A program made the position numbers and the translations under genes. A stretch of DNA of 32,569 nt, from positions 1 to 32,569 of the forward strand of contig CANIJN010000034.1 in assembly GCA_947467625.1 (NCBI GenBank), given 5' to 3'. Under the pieces are notes generated by a model that saw only the letters and a list, made by a program, of their open reading frames with translations, ran no database searches and was not told the origin of the DNA. Numbering within the stretch: position 1 is the stretch's first letter; every line of letters begins with the position of its first letter. Source of the DNA: Opitutia bacterium (GTDB lineage Bacteria; Verrucomicrobiota; Verrucomicrobiia; Opitutales; Opitutaceae). Positions 14,872 through 23,485 of the stretch are shown here, piece by piece.

Positions 14872-17800
14872 TTACGGCACCTCATAAATTTCGAACAGGA
14901 TGACACCGCTCGCGCCTGCCTTACCGGTAATTTGAGCGGTGTAAGGTCCCTCTGCGAGCGTGAGCAACAGGACGGCGTCCTTGCTATCAGAGGGCAGGGC
15001 GAATCCACCCACCGCCGCGGTGGCGGCGGCGACTTCGATCGGCGTGGCACCCGCGCTACCGCGGGTGCTCCAGTCATCATTGATCGCCACTTGCACGCTC
15101 GCCTTGTCAAATAGCGTGAGCACGGGGTCGGCCAAAGTGCCCGCCACGCCGAACCCGCCGAGCGTAGGGCCGATGGCACGGATGAGGAGACGTTTAGGTC
15201 CGGGGCCGCGCACCACGACACCGCCGATCAAGACCTCGTCGCCGCCACGCACAAGGCCACGGGTTGAGAGGTTGAGCGTACGGCCGATCCCGGGGTCGAT
15301 CTCGTAGAGCTCCGCCAAACCGACGCCGGTGCCGGTCGTGGCGCTGGAAATTTGCAGCGTGAATTGTCCCGCTGGGAGGCGGGCGAGGAGGGCGGCGTCT
15401 TTGCTCCCTTTCGCGAACGGGAATGCACCGACTAACTTGGTTAGATCGGCAATGTCGTCGGCGTCCGGGCCTGTCTCCCACGCGCTGTTGCGGGCGAGTT
15501 CGCGACCACGGGAGTCGAGGATGCGCAGCACCGGTTGCGCGAGCGCTCCGGCGACGCCGAAACCGGTCAGGGCGGGGCCGACGGCGCGCGCGAGGTATTG
15601 CTTGCCGGCGGTGTCGTTTACAACGACGCCGGCGATCAGGATATTTTCATCCGAGCCGATGAAACCGCGGCTGGACAAGTTTGCGAGGCGCGGCCGAGGG
15701 GCGAGGGTAGGGGATCGCGCGCCGCCCACCGCAGAACTCCACGTCGTGGCAGGCCCGTCCGTAGTGGTAAAATTAGGACGATAGCTGCGGGCCTGGAGAT
15801 CGGCGGTGGCCGGGACAGTCACGGCGGTGGAGGACAGGCGCACGGCGTGGGCCAAGAGGCCGCCAAAGGCGCGCGGGTCGGTGCCGTCGGTGGTGTAGGC
15901 GAGCTGGGTGCCCGGGGCCGGCGTTACCACGAGGGTGCCGGCACCGGCGACGACGGTCGGGGGCGCCGCGAAATGATCATCAATCCAGAGCGCGCGACGG
16001 GTCAGCCAAGATTTCAGCGTATCAATTTCACCCTGCCAACCGCCGCCGAAGCGGGGTGCGTTATCCGGCCAGCGGGCGGCGTCGCGCGCGGCCGCCGCGG
16101 GACCGATTTGGGCGGCTAGAGAATCGACGAGCGTGGCGAGGCTTGGCGCGGAGAGTTCTGTGCGGCGCAGCAGTTGCCAGCGGTCTACCCACGCCTGCAG
16201 GAAATCCGGGTCTTGCGCGAGGAGACCCCACCAACCGTAGTTCCAAAAATCGGTGGCTCCATTGTCGCCCTGCCAGACTTCGTGGTTTTGGGACCGCGGA
16301 TCACCGCCGCCCAAGGCTCGGTCAAAATCCCAGACTGGACCGGCCTGGAGGCGACCTTCGCGATCCTTGTTCATGTAGGTACTGCGGACCAGACCATCGA
16401 CGTTCATTCCGAGGACGTTCAGGATGTGGTGGTCGACCCAAGACGCGCGGTCGATGTAGTCGAGGTACGTGCGATGTTTCCACCCGGAGGCGAGATTGGC
16501 CGTCAGGGCATCGTCGAACTGTTGAAAATAATTACTGACGTAGTCCCGTTGCGAGGGGTGCAAATCGGCGAGTTTGGGTTGGCTGACCCCGAGGGCGAAG
16601 GGCAGGCCGGGGAAGCCGCGCCGCAGCTGGAAATTGAATTCGTTGCTGTCCGGCAGATCGAGTTTGAGGAGGTAGCCGCCGGTGATTTTTTTCGTGCCGA
16701 GGTCGTTGGGGGCGAGCTTCGCGAGGTCCACGCGCTTGCTGTCGATGCGCAACGAATCAGTCAGGATGTAGATGCCCACATAGTCGCTCTGATCGAGGTC
16801 GCCGCCATTGGCATTGAAGAACAGTTCCACCATTTGGGTGCGCGGTGCCCAGCGGCCGAGCCGGTTGCTCAGGGCGTAAATGAAGGCGTTATTGAGAAAC
16901 GTGCGGTCGTAATTCCACGGACCGATGAGCGTCCAGTTCTCGAACGTGGGCAGGCCGTAGAGGGGCAGCGGGTTGTCGCGGCCCAAGGTGTCGTCGAGTC
17001 GCAGGGTGAAACTTTTCTTGGGGAAATCGGCGGAAGAGGCGCCGCGCACGTTGGTGGTAATGGAACTCAGCGCGGTCGGCGGTACCGTCATCGCGGTGTT
17101 GCCGGTGGCCGGACGAGACCACGTGTAAATCCAGCCGGGGCGCACGTTGTCACTTTTCACGAGCGAACTGGTGCCGTGGGTGTCGATCACCATCAATGGC
17201 AGTTGGCTGGAAAACGTATCGAGCCGCGCGCTACCGGTCGTGGCCAACCGCACATAGTGCGCGGTGGCGGGAAAGCCGGTGGCGAGATTGTCGGCACCGT
17301 AGATCATGGCCCGCACGATCGACGAAGTTGAAACCGTGAGGGGCCCCGTGTAGATCGTCGCCGTCGGGCCGGGCTCCGGGACGGTGGCACCGGTCGTCGT
17401 GGGCGGCGCGATCACGTAGCGAATCCGTTGGCCCGCAGTCGCGCCGGACAGGGTGACCGTGATGGTGTCGGTGAACGGGCCGGACGCGCGGGAGAAGACC
17501 ACGCGTTCGGTGAGCAAGACAGTATTCGGTCCTCCATTACGCGCATTGGGCGTCGGAGTGCGGAAAAAGCTCCGCGTTGATTCCTCGCCGGAGCCGGTGG
17601 GCTGGGTCACGCCGTAGGACACGTCGACCAATTGCGGGGGATACGCGGGGGCAAACTCGGTGGCGGCGGTGGTGCCGTCCGGTTTGATGAGGGCGAGGTA
17701 GCCGCCCTCGGCGCTCAGGGCGAAATTGGTGTGCAAGGGCTTCGCAGGATCGCGGCGATTTTCGTTCGAGGCCCAGACGATCAGGTAACCGCCGGCGGGC

Positions 17801-18057
17801 AGCGTCACGGCGGGAAATAGCCATTTCGTTTTGAGCGCTGCGTTGTCGGTGAGATACCAACCGGCGAGGTTGGCCGGCGTGGCGTCCGGATTGAACACCT
17901 CGATCCAGTCCGAGAATACGCCGTCGTTATCGGCGTTGGTCTTCGTGTTGGCCGCGAGAAATTCGGTGATGATGGGATCGGCGCGCATGGCGCTGGGAAA
18001 ACCGAGGGCGAGTGCGAGTGGGAGCAGGGCCCATGGGGGTAACGTGGCGTGACTCAT
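14872..18057 (-). CDS. Secreted CotH-family protein with lamin-tail, chitobiase-like and two shared C-terminal domains
   Basis: The 1061-residue protein starts MSHATL at 18057 with a signal peptide (to about residue 26, MRADP); an open extension upstream looks non-coding. Residues about 28-150 are a lamin-tail domain (ITEFLAANTKT, DWIEVFNPD, LAGWYLTDN). Residues about 185-270 and 700-762 resemble chitobiase C-terminal-like domains (RIRYVIAPP; LAYTTDGTDP). Residues about 285-695 are a CotH domain: NVRGASSADFPKKSFTLRL, ENWTLIGPWNYDRTFLNNAF, and VWDFDRALGGG with D577/D579, the probable metal-binding acids. CotH proteins are secreted atypical kinases. Residues 791-920 (15298-15687) and 927-1061 (14875-15279) are two copies of the domain ending E-x-Y-E; the last residues are FEIYEVP. 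It converges on the VTC-DUF4956-HlyD operon with an 80-base gap. Confidence 0.9.
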   Translation of the reverse strand: MSHATLPPWALLPLALALGFPSAMRADPIITEFLAANTKTNADNDGVFSDWIEVFNPDATPANLAGWYLTDNAALKTKWLFPAVTLPAGGYLIVWASNENRRDPAKPLHTNFALSAEGGYLALIKPDGTTAATEFAPAYPPQLVDVSYGVTQPTGSGEESTRSFFRTPTPNARNGGPNTVLLTERVVFSRASGPFTDTITVTLSGATAGQRIRYVIAPPTTTGATVPEPGPTATIYTGPLTVSTSSIVRAMIYGADNLATGFPATAHYVRLATTGSARLDTFSSQLPLMVIDTHGTSSLVKSDNVRPGWIYTWSRPATGNTAMTVPPTALSSITTNVRGASSADFPKKSFTLRLDDTLGRDNPLPLYGLPTFENWTLIGPWNYDRTFLNNAFIYALSNRLGRWAPRTQMVELFFNANGGDLDQSDYVGIYILTDSLRIDSKRVDLAKLAPNDLGTKKITGGYLLKLDLPDSNEFNFQLRRGFPGLPFALGVSQPKLADLHPSQRDYVSNYFQQFDDALTANLASGWKHRTYLDYIDRASWVDHHILNVLGMNVDGLVRSTYMNKDREGRLQAGPVWDFDRALGGGDPRSQNHEVWQGDNGATDFWNYGWWGLLAQDPDFLQAWVDRWQLLRRTELSAPSLATLVDSLAAQIGPAAAARDAARWPDNAPRFGGGWQGEIDTLKSWLTRRALWIDDHFAAPPTVVAGAGTLVVTPAPGTQLAYTTDGTDPRAFGGLLAHAVRLSSTAVTVPATADLQARSYRPNFTTTDGPATTWSSAVGGARSPTLAPRPRLANLSSRGFIGSDENILIAGVVVNDTAGKQYLARAVGPALTGFGVAGALAQPVLRILDSRGRELARNSAWETGPDADDIADLTKLVGAFPFAKGSKDAALLARLPAGQFTLQISSATTGTGVGLAELYEIDPGIGRTLNLSTRGLVRGGDEVLIGGVVVRGPGPKRLLIRAIGPTLGGFGVAGTLADPVLTLFDKASVQVAINDDWSTRGSAGATPIEVAAATAAVGGFALPSDSKDAVLLLTLAEGPYTAQITGKAGASGVILFEIYEVP

Positions 18058-18175
18058 ATTTTCGTGACTCGAACAGTGCCCCGTCGCGCAAGCAATTCCG
18101 CAATCGAGGTGATTGCGGGCCCGGTTCATTCGCGTTGAGTCCGATTCCGGTAAGCTTGTTTCGCTTGGTTGGAAG

Positions 18176-18234
18176 GGTGGGAGCGAGCTCGTTTGCGACC
18201 GCAAGGAGTCGCGAGCAAGCACGCTCCTATGATG
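18176..18234. repeat. REP-like long palindrome
   Basis: Arms GGGAGCGAGCTCG...GCGAC and GTCGCGAGC...CGCTCC fold back around CGCAAGGA, with small bulges. This has the size and style of an intergenic REP element. It shares the GGGAGCG/CGCTCC arm style with the elements after msrB. Confidence 0.5.
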
Positions 18235-18390
18235 TCTCGCCAAGGCGCAGTCTGTATCTTTTCGGTGAATGCGTTTGGTTTTCATGACTGGTCAAGCCGC
18301 TGTTTTTATGAAACGCAGCGGAGCGAGTGGTCGCATGGCGGCTGATGGGGTTTGGCGACGGGGCCACGGCTGACCAGTGAGTGCCTAGAC

Positions 18391-18630
18391 GATGCCGGCG
18401 AAGAGATGATCGGGCACAACCGCCTCGTAGTGCCCGCGCTCGCGAGCCGGATCGAACTGTTCGCGCTCGTGCCCGACCTGCGCCGCGCGGCCGGACCTGT
18501 GCAGCGCCTTCTGCGGGCACAACCAGAGCTTCAGCGCGCAAGAAGCGATGCCCGACAACACCAACGAGATCCCCCGGCTCGCCGTTCGCGCCTACGGCAG
18601 GGAAAATGCGCGAAAGCAGGTCGGATGTGA
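18391..18630 (+). pseudogene. Possible decayed coding fragment, family unknown
   Basis: One + frame reads DDAGEEMIGHNRLVVPALAS, then RIELFALVPDLRRAAGPVQR and LLRAQPELQ, before turning into Arg-rich sequence and a stop at about 18630. The first 60 residues look like a genuine protein; the rest looks like a frameshift. There is no good start codon or ribosome binding site. I do not recognise the family. Confidence 0.25.
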
Positions 18631-18753
18631 ACTATCCGTATCGGTAGCGTTATTCTTAATTTCAATTTGAGTTTCCTGACGCCCTCGGTGGTCAGCGAAT
18701 TCCGCCGCGTCGTTCGCGAATGAGGGAAACATCCTCACGCCGGCGACGTCGAA

Positions 18754-19515
18754 ATGCCGATGCCCTTCCCCCTGCTTCGCCGCCACTTGTCCCCATTGCG
18801 TTCATTCTCCGCGTCGCTCGCACTCGTGGCCCTAGCGGGCTGTCAGGCGGACGAACGCAGTCCCCGTCGTCCATCCCTGACTGCCGCCACCGGGGCCGCT
18901 GCCCCGGTTCCCGACGGGGCAGAAATGTCCGCTCACGCTGCATTTTTCACTGGTCAACTCGAAGCCGAAGTCATCCTCGGCCACGCGGGCTTCGGCCCCC
19001 GTGTTCACGGTAAAGACGGCGCGCCCTCCGATGGCGGCGAGGCCCGTGGTCGCGGTGGTTTCAGCGGCAGCATGGGCAGCAGTGGTAGTGGCGGCGGCCG
19101 GCACCGCGGCGGCGGCGGCGGTGGTGGCGACCCCGGCGAATCCCGCAGCGGATCGCCGCCCGCGCGTAGCGGCGACGGCGCGCCTGTGCCCCGCATCGTC
19201 GCCGCCAACCGTCCACCTATGCGCCTTCACCTGCGTCTAACGAATCACGGCAGCGAACCCGTGGCCGTCGAGGTCCTCGATTTCAACTCCGACCTCGGGA
19301 ATTTTGTTGTCCAGCCGAGAAAATTCTCGCTCCCAGCCGGTGCCTCCGTCGAAGCCGACCCCATGACCTCCCTCGTCGGTCTGACCGCCGATGCGATCGC
19401 GGTCACGGTGCGTCTGCGGTGCCAAGACCGGATCGAACAGCAGGTCGTGATGCTACAACCTGTCGCCCCGCTCACGCGCGTTCCGAGCCCCCATTCGCCC
19501 CCGGCGGCCGGCTGA
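18754..19515 (+). CDS. Glycine-rich lipoprotein of unknown function
   Basis: The 253-residue protein has a lipoprotein signal: hydrophobic stretch SFSASLALVALAGC, with Cys30 in a lipobox (L-A-G-C). Three regions follow: a short N-terminal part (31-88, with FFTGQLEAEVILGHAGFGP), a low-complexity Gly/Ser/Arg-rich linker (about 89-142, with GGGRHRGGGGGGG), and a C-terminal beta-rich domain (about 155-240, MRLHLRLTNHGSEPVAVEVL, DFNSDLGNFVVQPRKF) that resembles an immunoglobulin-like fold. No enzyme motif is seen. It lies 97 bases before an AsmA-like gene on the same strand and may be co-expressed. An ATG two codons downstream could be the start instead. Confidence 0.72.
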   Translation: MPMPFPLLRRHLSPLRSFSASLALVALAGCQADERSPRRPSLTAATGAAAPVPDGAEMSAHAAFFTGQLEAEVILGHAGFGPRVHGKDGAPSDGGEARGRGGFSGSMGSSGSGGGRHRGGGGGGGDPGESRSGSPPARSGDGAPVPRIVAANRPPMRLHLRLTNHGSEPVAVEVLDFNSDLGNFVVQPRKFSLPAGASVEADPMTSLVGLTADAIAVTVRLRCQDRIEQQVVMLQPVAPLTRVPSPHSPPAAG

Positions 19516-19612
19516 GCTCCCCTCGCCGACGCACCGGACCGCGTCCTCCCACCCGGCACCTACTTTCACGGCACTGTTGCCCTGCTAAGCGGTCTCGCAT
19601 CCCGTCCCACGT

Positions 19613-22600
19613 GTGAGATCTCTACGCCTCCTTTTGATTTCCCTGGCTCTGATAGCCGGCTTCGCCGCTTTGGTCGTAGGCTTGGCCTTCGTGCCGACCG
19701 TGCAAACTTGGTTCGTGGAGCGCGTGCTCGCCCGATCCGCCGGGCTGCACGTGTCGGTGGGCTCCGTATCGGCCGGATTCTCCCGCGCGCAGTTGAAAGA
19801 CATCCGTATTCAATTTAAAGGTGGCGCACTCACCATCCCCTCGCTCGTTGCCCACTTCCCTGTCACAGCCGCTTGGTGGGACGGGCGCGCCGCAATCAAA
19901 ACCGTTGCGGCCAACGGCTGGACCTTCGACGTAAGCGGCCAATCGCCGTCTACCACGATGCCCAGCAGTGCCGTCGATCCGCTCGCTAACAATGAAGTCG
20001 CCGACACCCTCCAGCGCGCGTTTAGCGGACTCCTCGGCGGGTGGACTTTCCCGTTGGATATGTCTGTGGACGAAGCGGAATTTGCCGGCGACGTCCTGCT
20101 GCATCTGCGCCCTGGAGCCGAGCCCACCCGCCTGCACGTGACGATCAAGGGCGGCGGCTTGGCCTCCGGGCACACCGGCGAATTCACCCTCGAGGCTTCT
20201 GGCTCTGTGGCGACTCCCTCCAGAGCTCCCGTCAGGGTCGACCTCCGGGCCAAACTCTTCGTCGCAATGAACTCCCCGCGGACGATTCAGAGCGTCGTAT
20301 TCGCGGGCGCCGTCACGACCGACGACGGATTGCGTTCGGACGATTGGGACCTCTCGGGTGAGGTCGCTGTTGATTCCGCCAAGGCGGAACGCTACCGAAT
20401 CGAACTGCGGCGTGGTGACCGCCCACTCGCGTCTCTCGTCGCCCGGCTGCCGTTCGACCACCCACACTTCCAGGGCACGTGGACACTCGCGCTGACGGAG
20501 GGCGACCTCGCGCGACTCGATCCTGCTCGTCGAATGCCCGCGCTCACCGCGAACGGCGAAGGCAGCTTCGATGTCGACCTAGCTTTTACGCGCCTCCACT
20601 TCACGGGGTACCTGCGCAACGATTTCGATCAGCTGGGCCGACTGGCCCCCGGCCTCGATCGTCTCGGTACCGGCTCATTCGAGAGCGACTTTGATGTGAC
20701 CTACTCCGACCGATCACTCCACTGCGATCATCTGGATACCGCCCTCGCCACCACTCGCCCCATCGCAACCGTCCGCGCCGTCCAACCGTTTGATTACGAT
20801 TTTCGCACTGGCACAGTGAGACCGGCCACCCCCGCTTCGGACTGGCTTGTCGGCTCGCTCCAAGGCCTTCCCCTCGCGTGGCTCGCTGGCCTCGTGGATG
20901 GAACCGCCATCACGGGCGGCGATCTGAACGGAGCGTTTGCCGTGACGGCCGCAGCCGGCCGATTTACGCTGCGCGTCACGGCGCCTCTGCGCGCCACCGG
21001 CCTCACCGTGCTCCACCGCGGCCGGTCCCTCGTCGACGACCTCGACCTTTCTCTCGCACTGCTGGCCGAATATTCTTCCGACGGATGGCGACTTCAGGGA
21101 AGGCCCCTGATCCTCACGAGCAACGGTCGGCGTCTCGCCACAATCGAGGCGACGGTGCTGCCGCTGCGCGAGCCCCGCCTAAGCTACGCCGTCGCAGGAA
21201 AATGGGAGGCCGATCTCGACGCTCTCGCTGCGCGCACGGGATTCGGCGCCAGTTTTGGGCGCGCGACGTCGGGTGATTTTTCGATTCGGGCGGGTCAGAC
21301 GACTGAAGTCCGCACCCATTGCACTGTGCTAAGCCACGCACCAGATCGTTCGGTGACGACCAACGCGCAGGCTTACTTCGACGCCAACGACGGGGTGACT
21401 TTCAAACTTCCGCTGACATTTACCTCCGGAAAAACCACGACGAACCTCTTCGTCGAGGGACAGTGGACCAAGGAAAAAAACGGACGCCGCATCGACGTCG
21501 AAGTAGGCGGCGTCGATGTCGATGTCGCTCACCTCACGCGGCTCGCCACGGCGCTCTCCGCGTGGAATGGCGTCCGGCGGCCGGCGCTCGCCGGTGTCGC
21601 TCCAGGCGGTGCCAACACAACCCCGTCCACGCGCGACGCCCGGCCGTTTTGGGGTGATTGGATCGGACGGGCGAAATTCGATTTCTACCGATTGCACTCC
21701 GCTACACAGGAATTCAACGCGGTGACCGGAACGGTGCGCCTCGAACCCGCAGCCCTCCGACTGGAAGGCGGCCGTGCCGTGCTTGCCCCTGCCCGCGTCG
21801 TGCCGAAGCGGGCCGCCTTCGGTCAAACGAAGGCCGACCCACCGCGCAATCGGCTCGCCGCCGATGGAGTCGTTTTATTCGACGCCGCCGCGGACGATCC
21901 GTACCACCTTGAGGCGACCGCCACCGCCGATGTGATCGAGGCGGCACGCCTGTTCACCACCGAACAGACTGAACACGACCCCGTGATCGAAGGTCGCTTC
22001 TCCCTCGCCGCCACCATCAGCAGTCAGGCTGTCAATCTGCAGGAGCTCGTCGAACGACGCCGCGAGGAGTTTCGTCTGGTCGGGAAAAACGGTATTGTCC
22101 GCCTGCTTAAAACTCGGGTGTCTCCCGATATTCCTGAGGACGCCACGCCGGTAAAGGATGCGTTCACGAAGGTGGGATCGATGGTCGGCGCCCTGTTTGG
22201 GATCAGAAAGGACGCCATCGATACGGGCATGGTAAAGTTGAGCAAAGAGACGAGTGCGGTGCTCGACCTCAACGAGCAGATCCAGGACATCCGCTACGAT
22301 GATCTTTCGCTCACCGCGACCCGCGGCGCCGATCACGTGATCACGGTTTCGTCGTTCGTGCTCACTGCTCCGTTCGAACAGCTGACCGGCTCAGGCCAAA
22401 TCGGCTACGTCCCCGACCTACCTCTCCGCGCTCGGCCGTTTACCCTCGACCTTACAATAGGCGCCAAGGCCCACATCGCCAGCCTCCTCACCACGGCCGG
22501 CCTGCTCTCTCCGGAAAAAAATGCGCTGGGTTATGCGTTGGTCGCCCAGCCCGTCCGGTTCTCCGGTACGCTGGAGAAGTTGGACAACTCGGCTTGGCAC

Positions 22601-22654
22601 GACCTGCTGGTCAAGGCCGCGACATCATCCGTCGAACGCAAAAAATCGCGCTGA
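19613..22654 (+). CDS. Large AsmA/TamB-like envelope protein
   Basis: The 1013-residue protein has one N-terminal membrane anchor (residues 5-27, RLLLISLALIAGFAALVVGL...), followed by a long periplasmic region of repeating beta strands. The beginning fits the AsmA-like pattern: short anchor, then VLARSAGLHVSVGSVSAGFS and LKDIRIQFKGGALTIPSLVA. The C-terminal part (IQDIRYDDLSLTATRGAD, FEQLTGSGQIGYVPDLPLRA) resembles AsmA-like C-terminal domains. Such proteins are thought to carry or organise lipids between the membranes. Similarity is by architecture, so the exact subfamily is uncertain. The start is a GTG at 19613 with no clear ribosome binding site. It follows the Gly-rich lipoprotein gene. 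Confidence 0.65.
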   Translation: MRSLRLLLISLALIAGFAALVVGLAFVPTVQTWFVERVLARSAGLHVSVGSVSAGFSRAQLKDIRIQFKGGALTIPSLVAHFPVTAAWWDGRAAIKTVAANGWTFDVSGQSPSTTMPSSAVDPLANNEVADTLQRAFSGLLGGWTFPLDMSVDEAEFAGDVLLHLRPGAEPTRLHVTIKGGGLASGHTGEFTLEASGSVATPSRAPVRVDLRAKLFVAMNSPRTIQSVVFAGAVTTDDGLRSDDWDLSGEVAVDSAKAERYRIELRRGDRPLASLVARLPFDHPHFQGTWTLALTEGDLARLDPARRMPALTANGEGSFDVDLAFTRLHFTGYLRNDFDQLGRLAPGLDRLGTGSFESDFDVTYSDRSLHCDHLDTALATTRPIATVRAVQPFDYDFRTGTVRPATPASDWLVGSLQGLPLAWLAGLVDGTAITGGDLNGAFAVTAAAGRFTLRVTAPLRATGLTVLHRGRSLVDDLDLSLALLAEYSSDGWRLQGRPLILTSNGRRLATIEATVLPLREPRLSYAVAGKWEADLDALAARTGFGASFGRATSGDFSIRAGQTTEVRTHCTVLSHAPDRSVTTNAQAYFDANDGVTFKLPLTFTSGKTTTNLFVEGQWTKEKNGRRIDVEVGGVDVDVAHLTRLATALSAWNGVRRPALAGVAPGGANTTPSTRDARPFWGDWIGRAKFDFYRLHSATQEFNAVTGTVRLEPAALRLEGGRAVLAPARVVPKRAAFGQTKADPPRNRLAADGVVLFDAAADDPYHLEATATADVIEAARLFTTEQTEHDPVIEGRFSLAATISSQAVNLQELVERRREEFRLVGKNGIVRLLKTRVSPDIPEDATPVKDAFTKVGSMVGALFGIRKDAIDTGMVKLSKETSAVLDLNEQIQDIRYDDLSLTATRGADHVITVSSFVLTAPFEQLTGSGQIGYVPDLPLRARPFTLDLTIGAKAHIASLLTTAGLLSPEKNALGYALVAQPVRFSGTLEKLDNSAWHDLLVKAATSSVERKKSR

Positions 22655-23054
22655 GGCGGCACCTACCCGCCAGCCCGCACCTGATCCCCTTGCAAATCCA
22701 GTGTTCAATTCGCTGCTCCCGATTGCTGGCGATATTCTAAATCCCGTTTCCGGCTGTTTCGAAATCGAAGCTCTACGGCACGGATCAAATTGTATGATCC
22801 CACCTTGCTGAGCCTGAGCGAAGCCTCAGATGAGTCGCCACCCCGTTAGCGATCTTCAAACCAGTATTTCCACCCAAACCGCCGCGGGACCGTCCGCGAG
22901 CCCATTAGACGAAGCGGCTGAACATCATCGCCCGCAGGTGATGCCAGTCGCCATGACGTTCGAACTTGCGCGCGGAGGTGAGGGCTGTGGCCCGCCGCCG
23001 ACACGGCCCCGCCGACACTTGCCGACGGCTCAAGGGGGCCCGTCACCAGTCCCC
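22655..23054. other. Intergenic region between AsmA-like gene and sorB
   Basis: The 400-base gap lies between two convergent genes. I see no assignable gene. The minus strand near 22905-22975 reads RHGDWHHLRAMMFSRFV then a stop, which may be a remnant of a transposase or other gene. GCCGACAC occurs twice near 22995-23020. Confidence 0.4.
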
Positions 23055-23483
23055 TCATCGGGGAGCCGGCGGACGTGGGGGTAGTCCCGCTGGCTTCTTC
23101 GCTGCGGCCTCCAGTCTCGCGTCGGTGGCGTAGGGATTGCGCGGCATCAGCGTAGCGGGGATGGGGGGACGGCGGTCGGTCCCGCTATCGCCGGGCCCGT
23201 AATGCGCGGCGAGGTACGTGATGATCGTTTTCTGCACGGCGGGATCGAGCTTCCCGAGGCCCCCGTTGGTTTGCATCCATGCGAGCGTCGAGGTCCAGTT
23301 CGCCTCGGTGGCGCGCTGGCGCAGAAAGGTCTGCGGCGAGTGGCAGGCGATGCAGTGATTGCGCACGATTTCCCAATCCGCTCCCATTTTCATGCCGGTC
23401 GTCGGATCGAGCGGCACCTTTTCGTTCGCTGCAAAAGCGAGACGGGACAGAAAGGTAACGGTAATGAGGCAAAGGAAGCGCAT
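23055..23483 (-). CDS. sorB: c-type cytochrome subunit of sulfite dehydrogenase (SorB-like)
   Basis: The 142-residue protein starts MRFLCL at 23483, two bases after the stop of the molybdoprotein gene. A signal peptide runs to about AFAAN (residue 19). One haem-binding motif CIACH is present, and a Met in AWMQTNGGLG is the probable sixth ligand. The C-terminal tail is Pro/Lys-rich (RRPPIPATLMPRNPYA). In SorAB enzymes the cytochrome subunit accepts electrons from the molybdenum subunit and passes them to the respiratory chain, so the gene order fits this role. A CCCC/GGGG hairpin overlaps the stop (23051-23063) but has no T-run. Confidence 0.82.
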   Translation of the reverse strand: MRFLCLITVTFLSRLAFAANEKVPLDPTTGMKMGADWEIVRNHCIACHSPQTFLRQRATEANWTSTLAWMQTNGGLGKLDPAVQKTIITYLAAHYGPGDSGTDRRPPIPATLMPRNPYATDARLEAAAKKPAGLPPRPPAPR

Positions 23484-23485
23484 AG

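Larger units (their letters stand above)
18058..18753. other. Intergenic region upstream of the CotH gene
   Basis: This 696-base gap separates the divergent CotH and lipoprotein genes and must contain their promoters. It holds a long palindrome (18176-18234) and a coding-like fragment (18391-18630), listed separately. An AT-richer stretch at about 18640-18670 may be the promoter of the lipoprotein gene, but no clear -35/-10 pair is seen. Confidence 0.4.

Noticed and set aside
18058-18285. 76-residue N-terminal extension of the CotH protein
   Set aside because: Its composition is not protein-like, it crosses a REP palindrome, and a signal peptide starts directly at 18057.
22905-22975. Minus-strand RHGDWHHLRAMMFSRFV as an IS4-type transposase start
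   Set aside because: Only about 17 residues are suggestive, a stop follows, and no other transposase motif or terminal repeat is seen.
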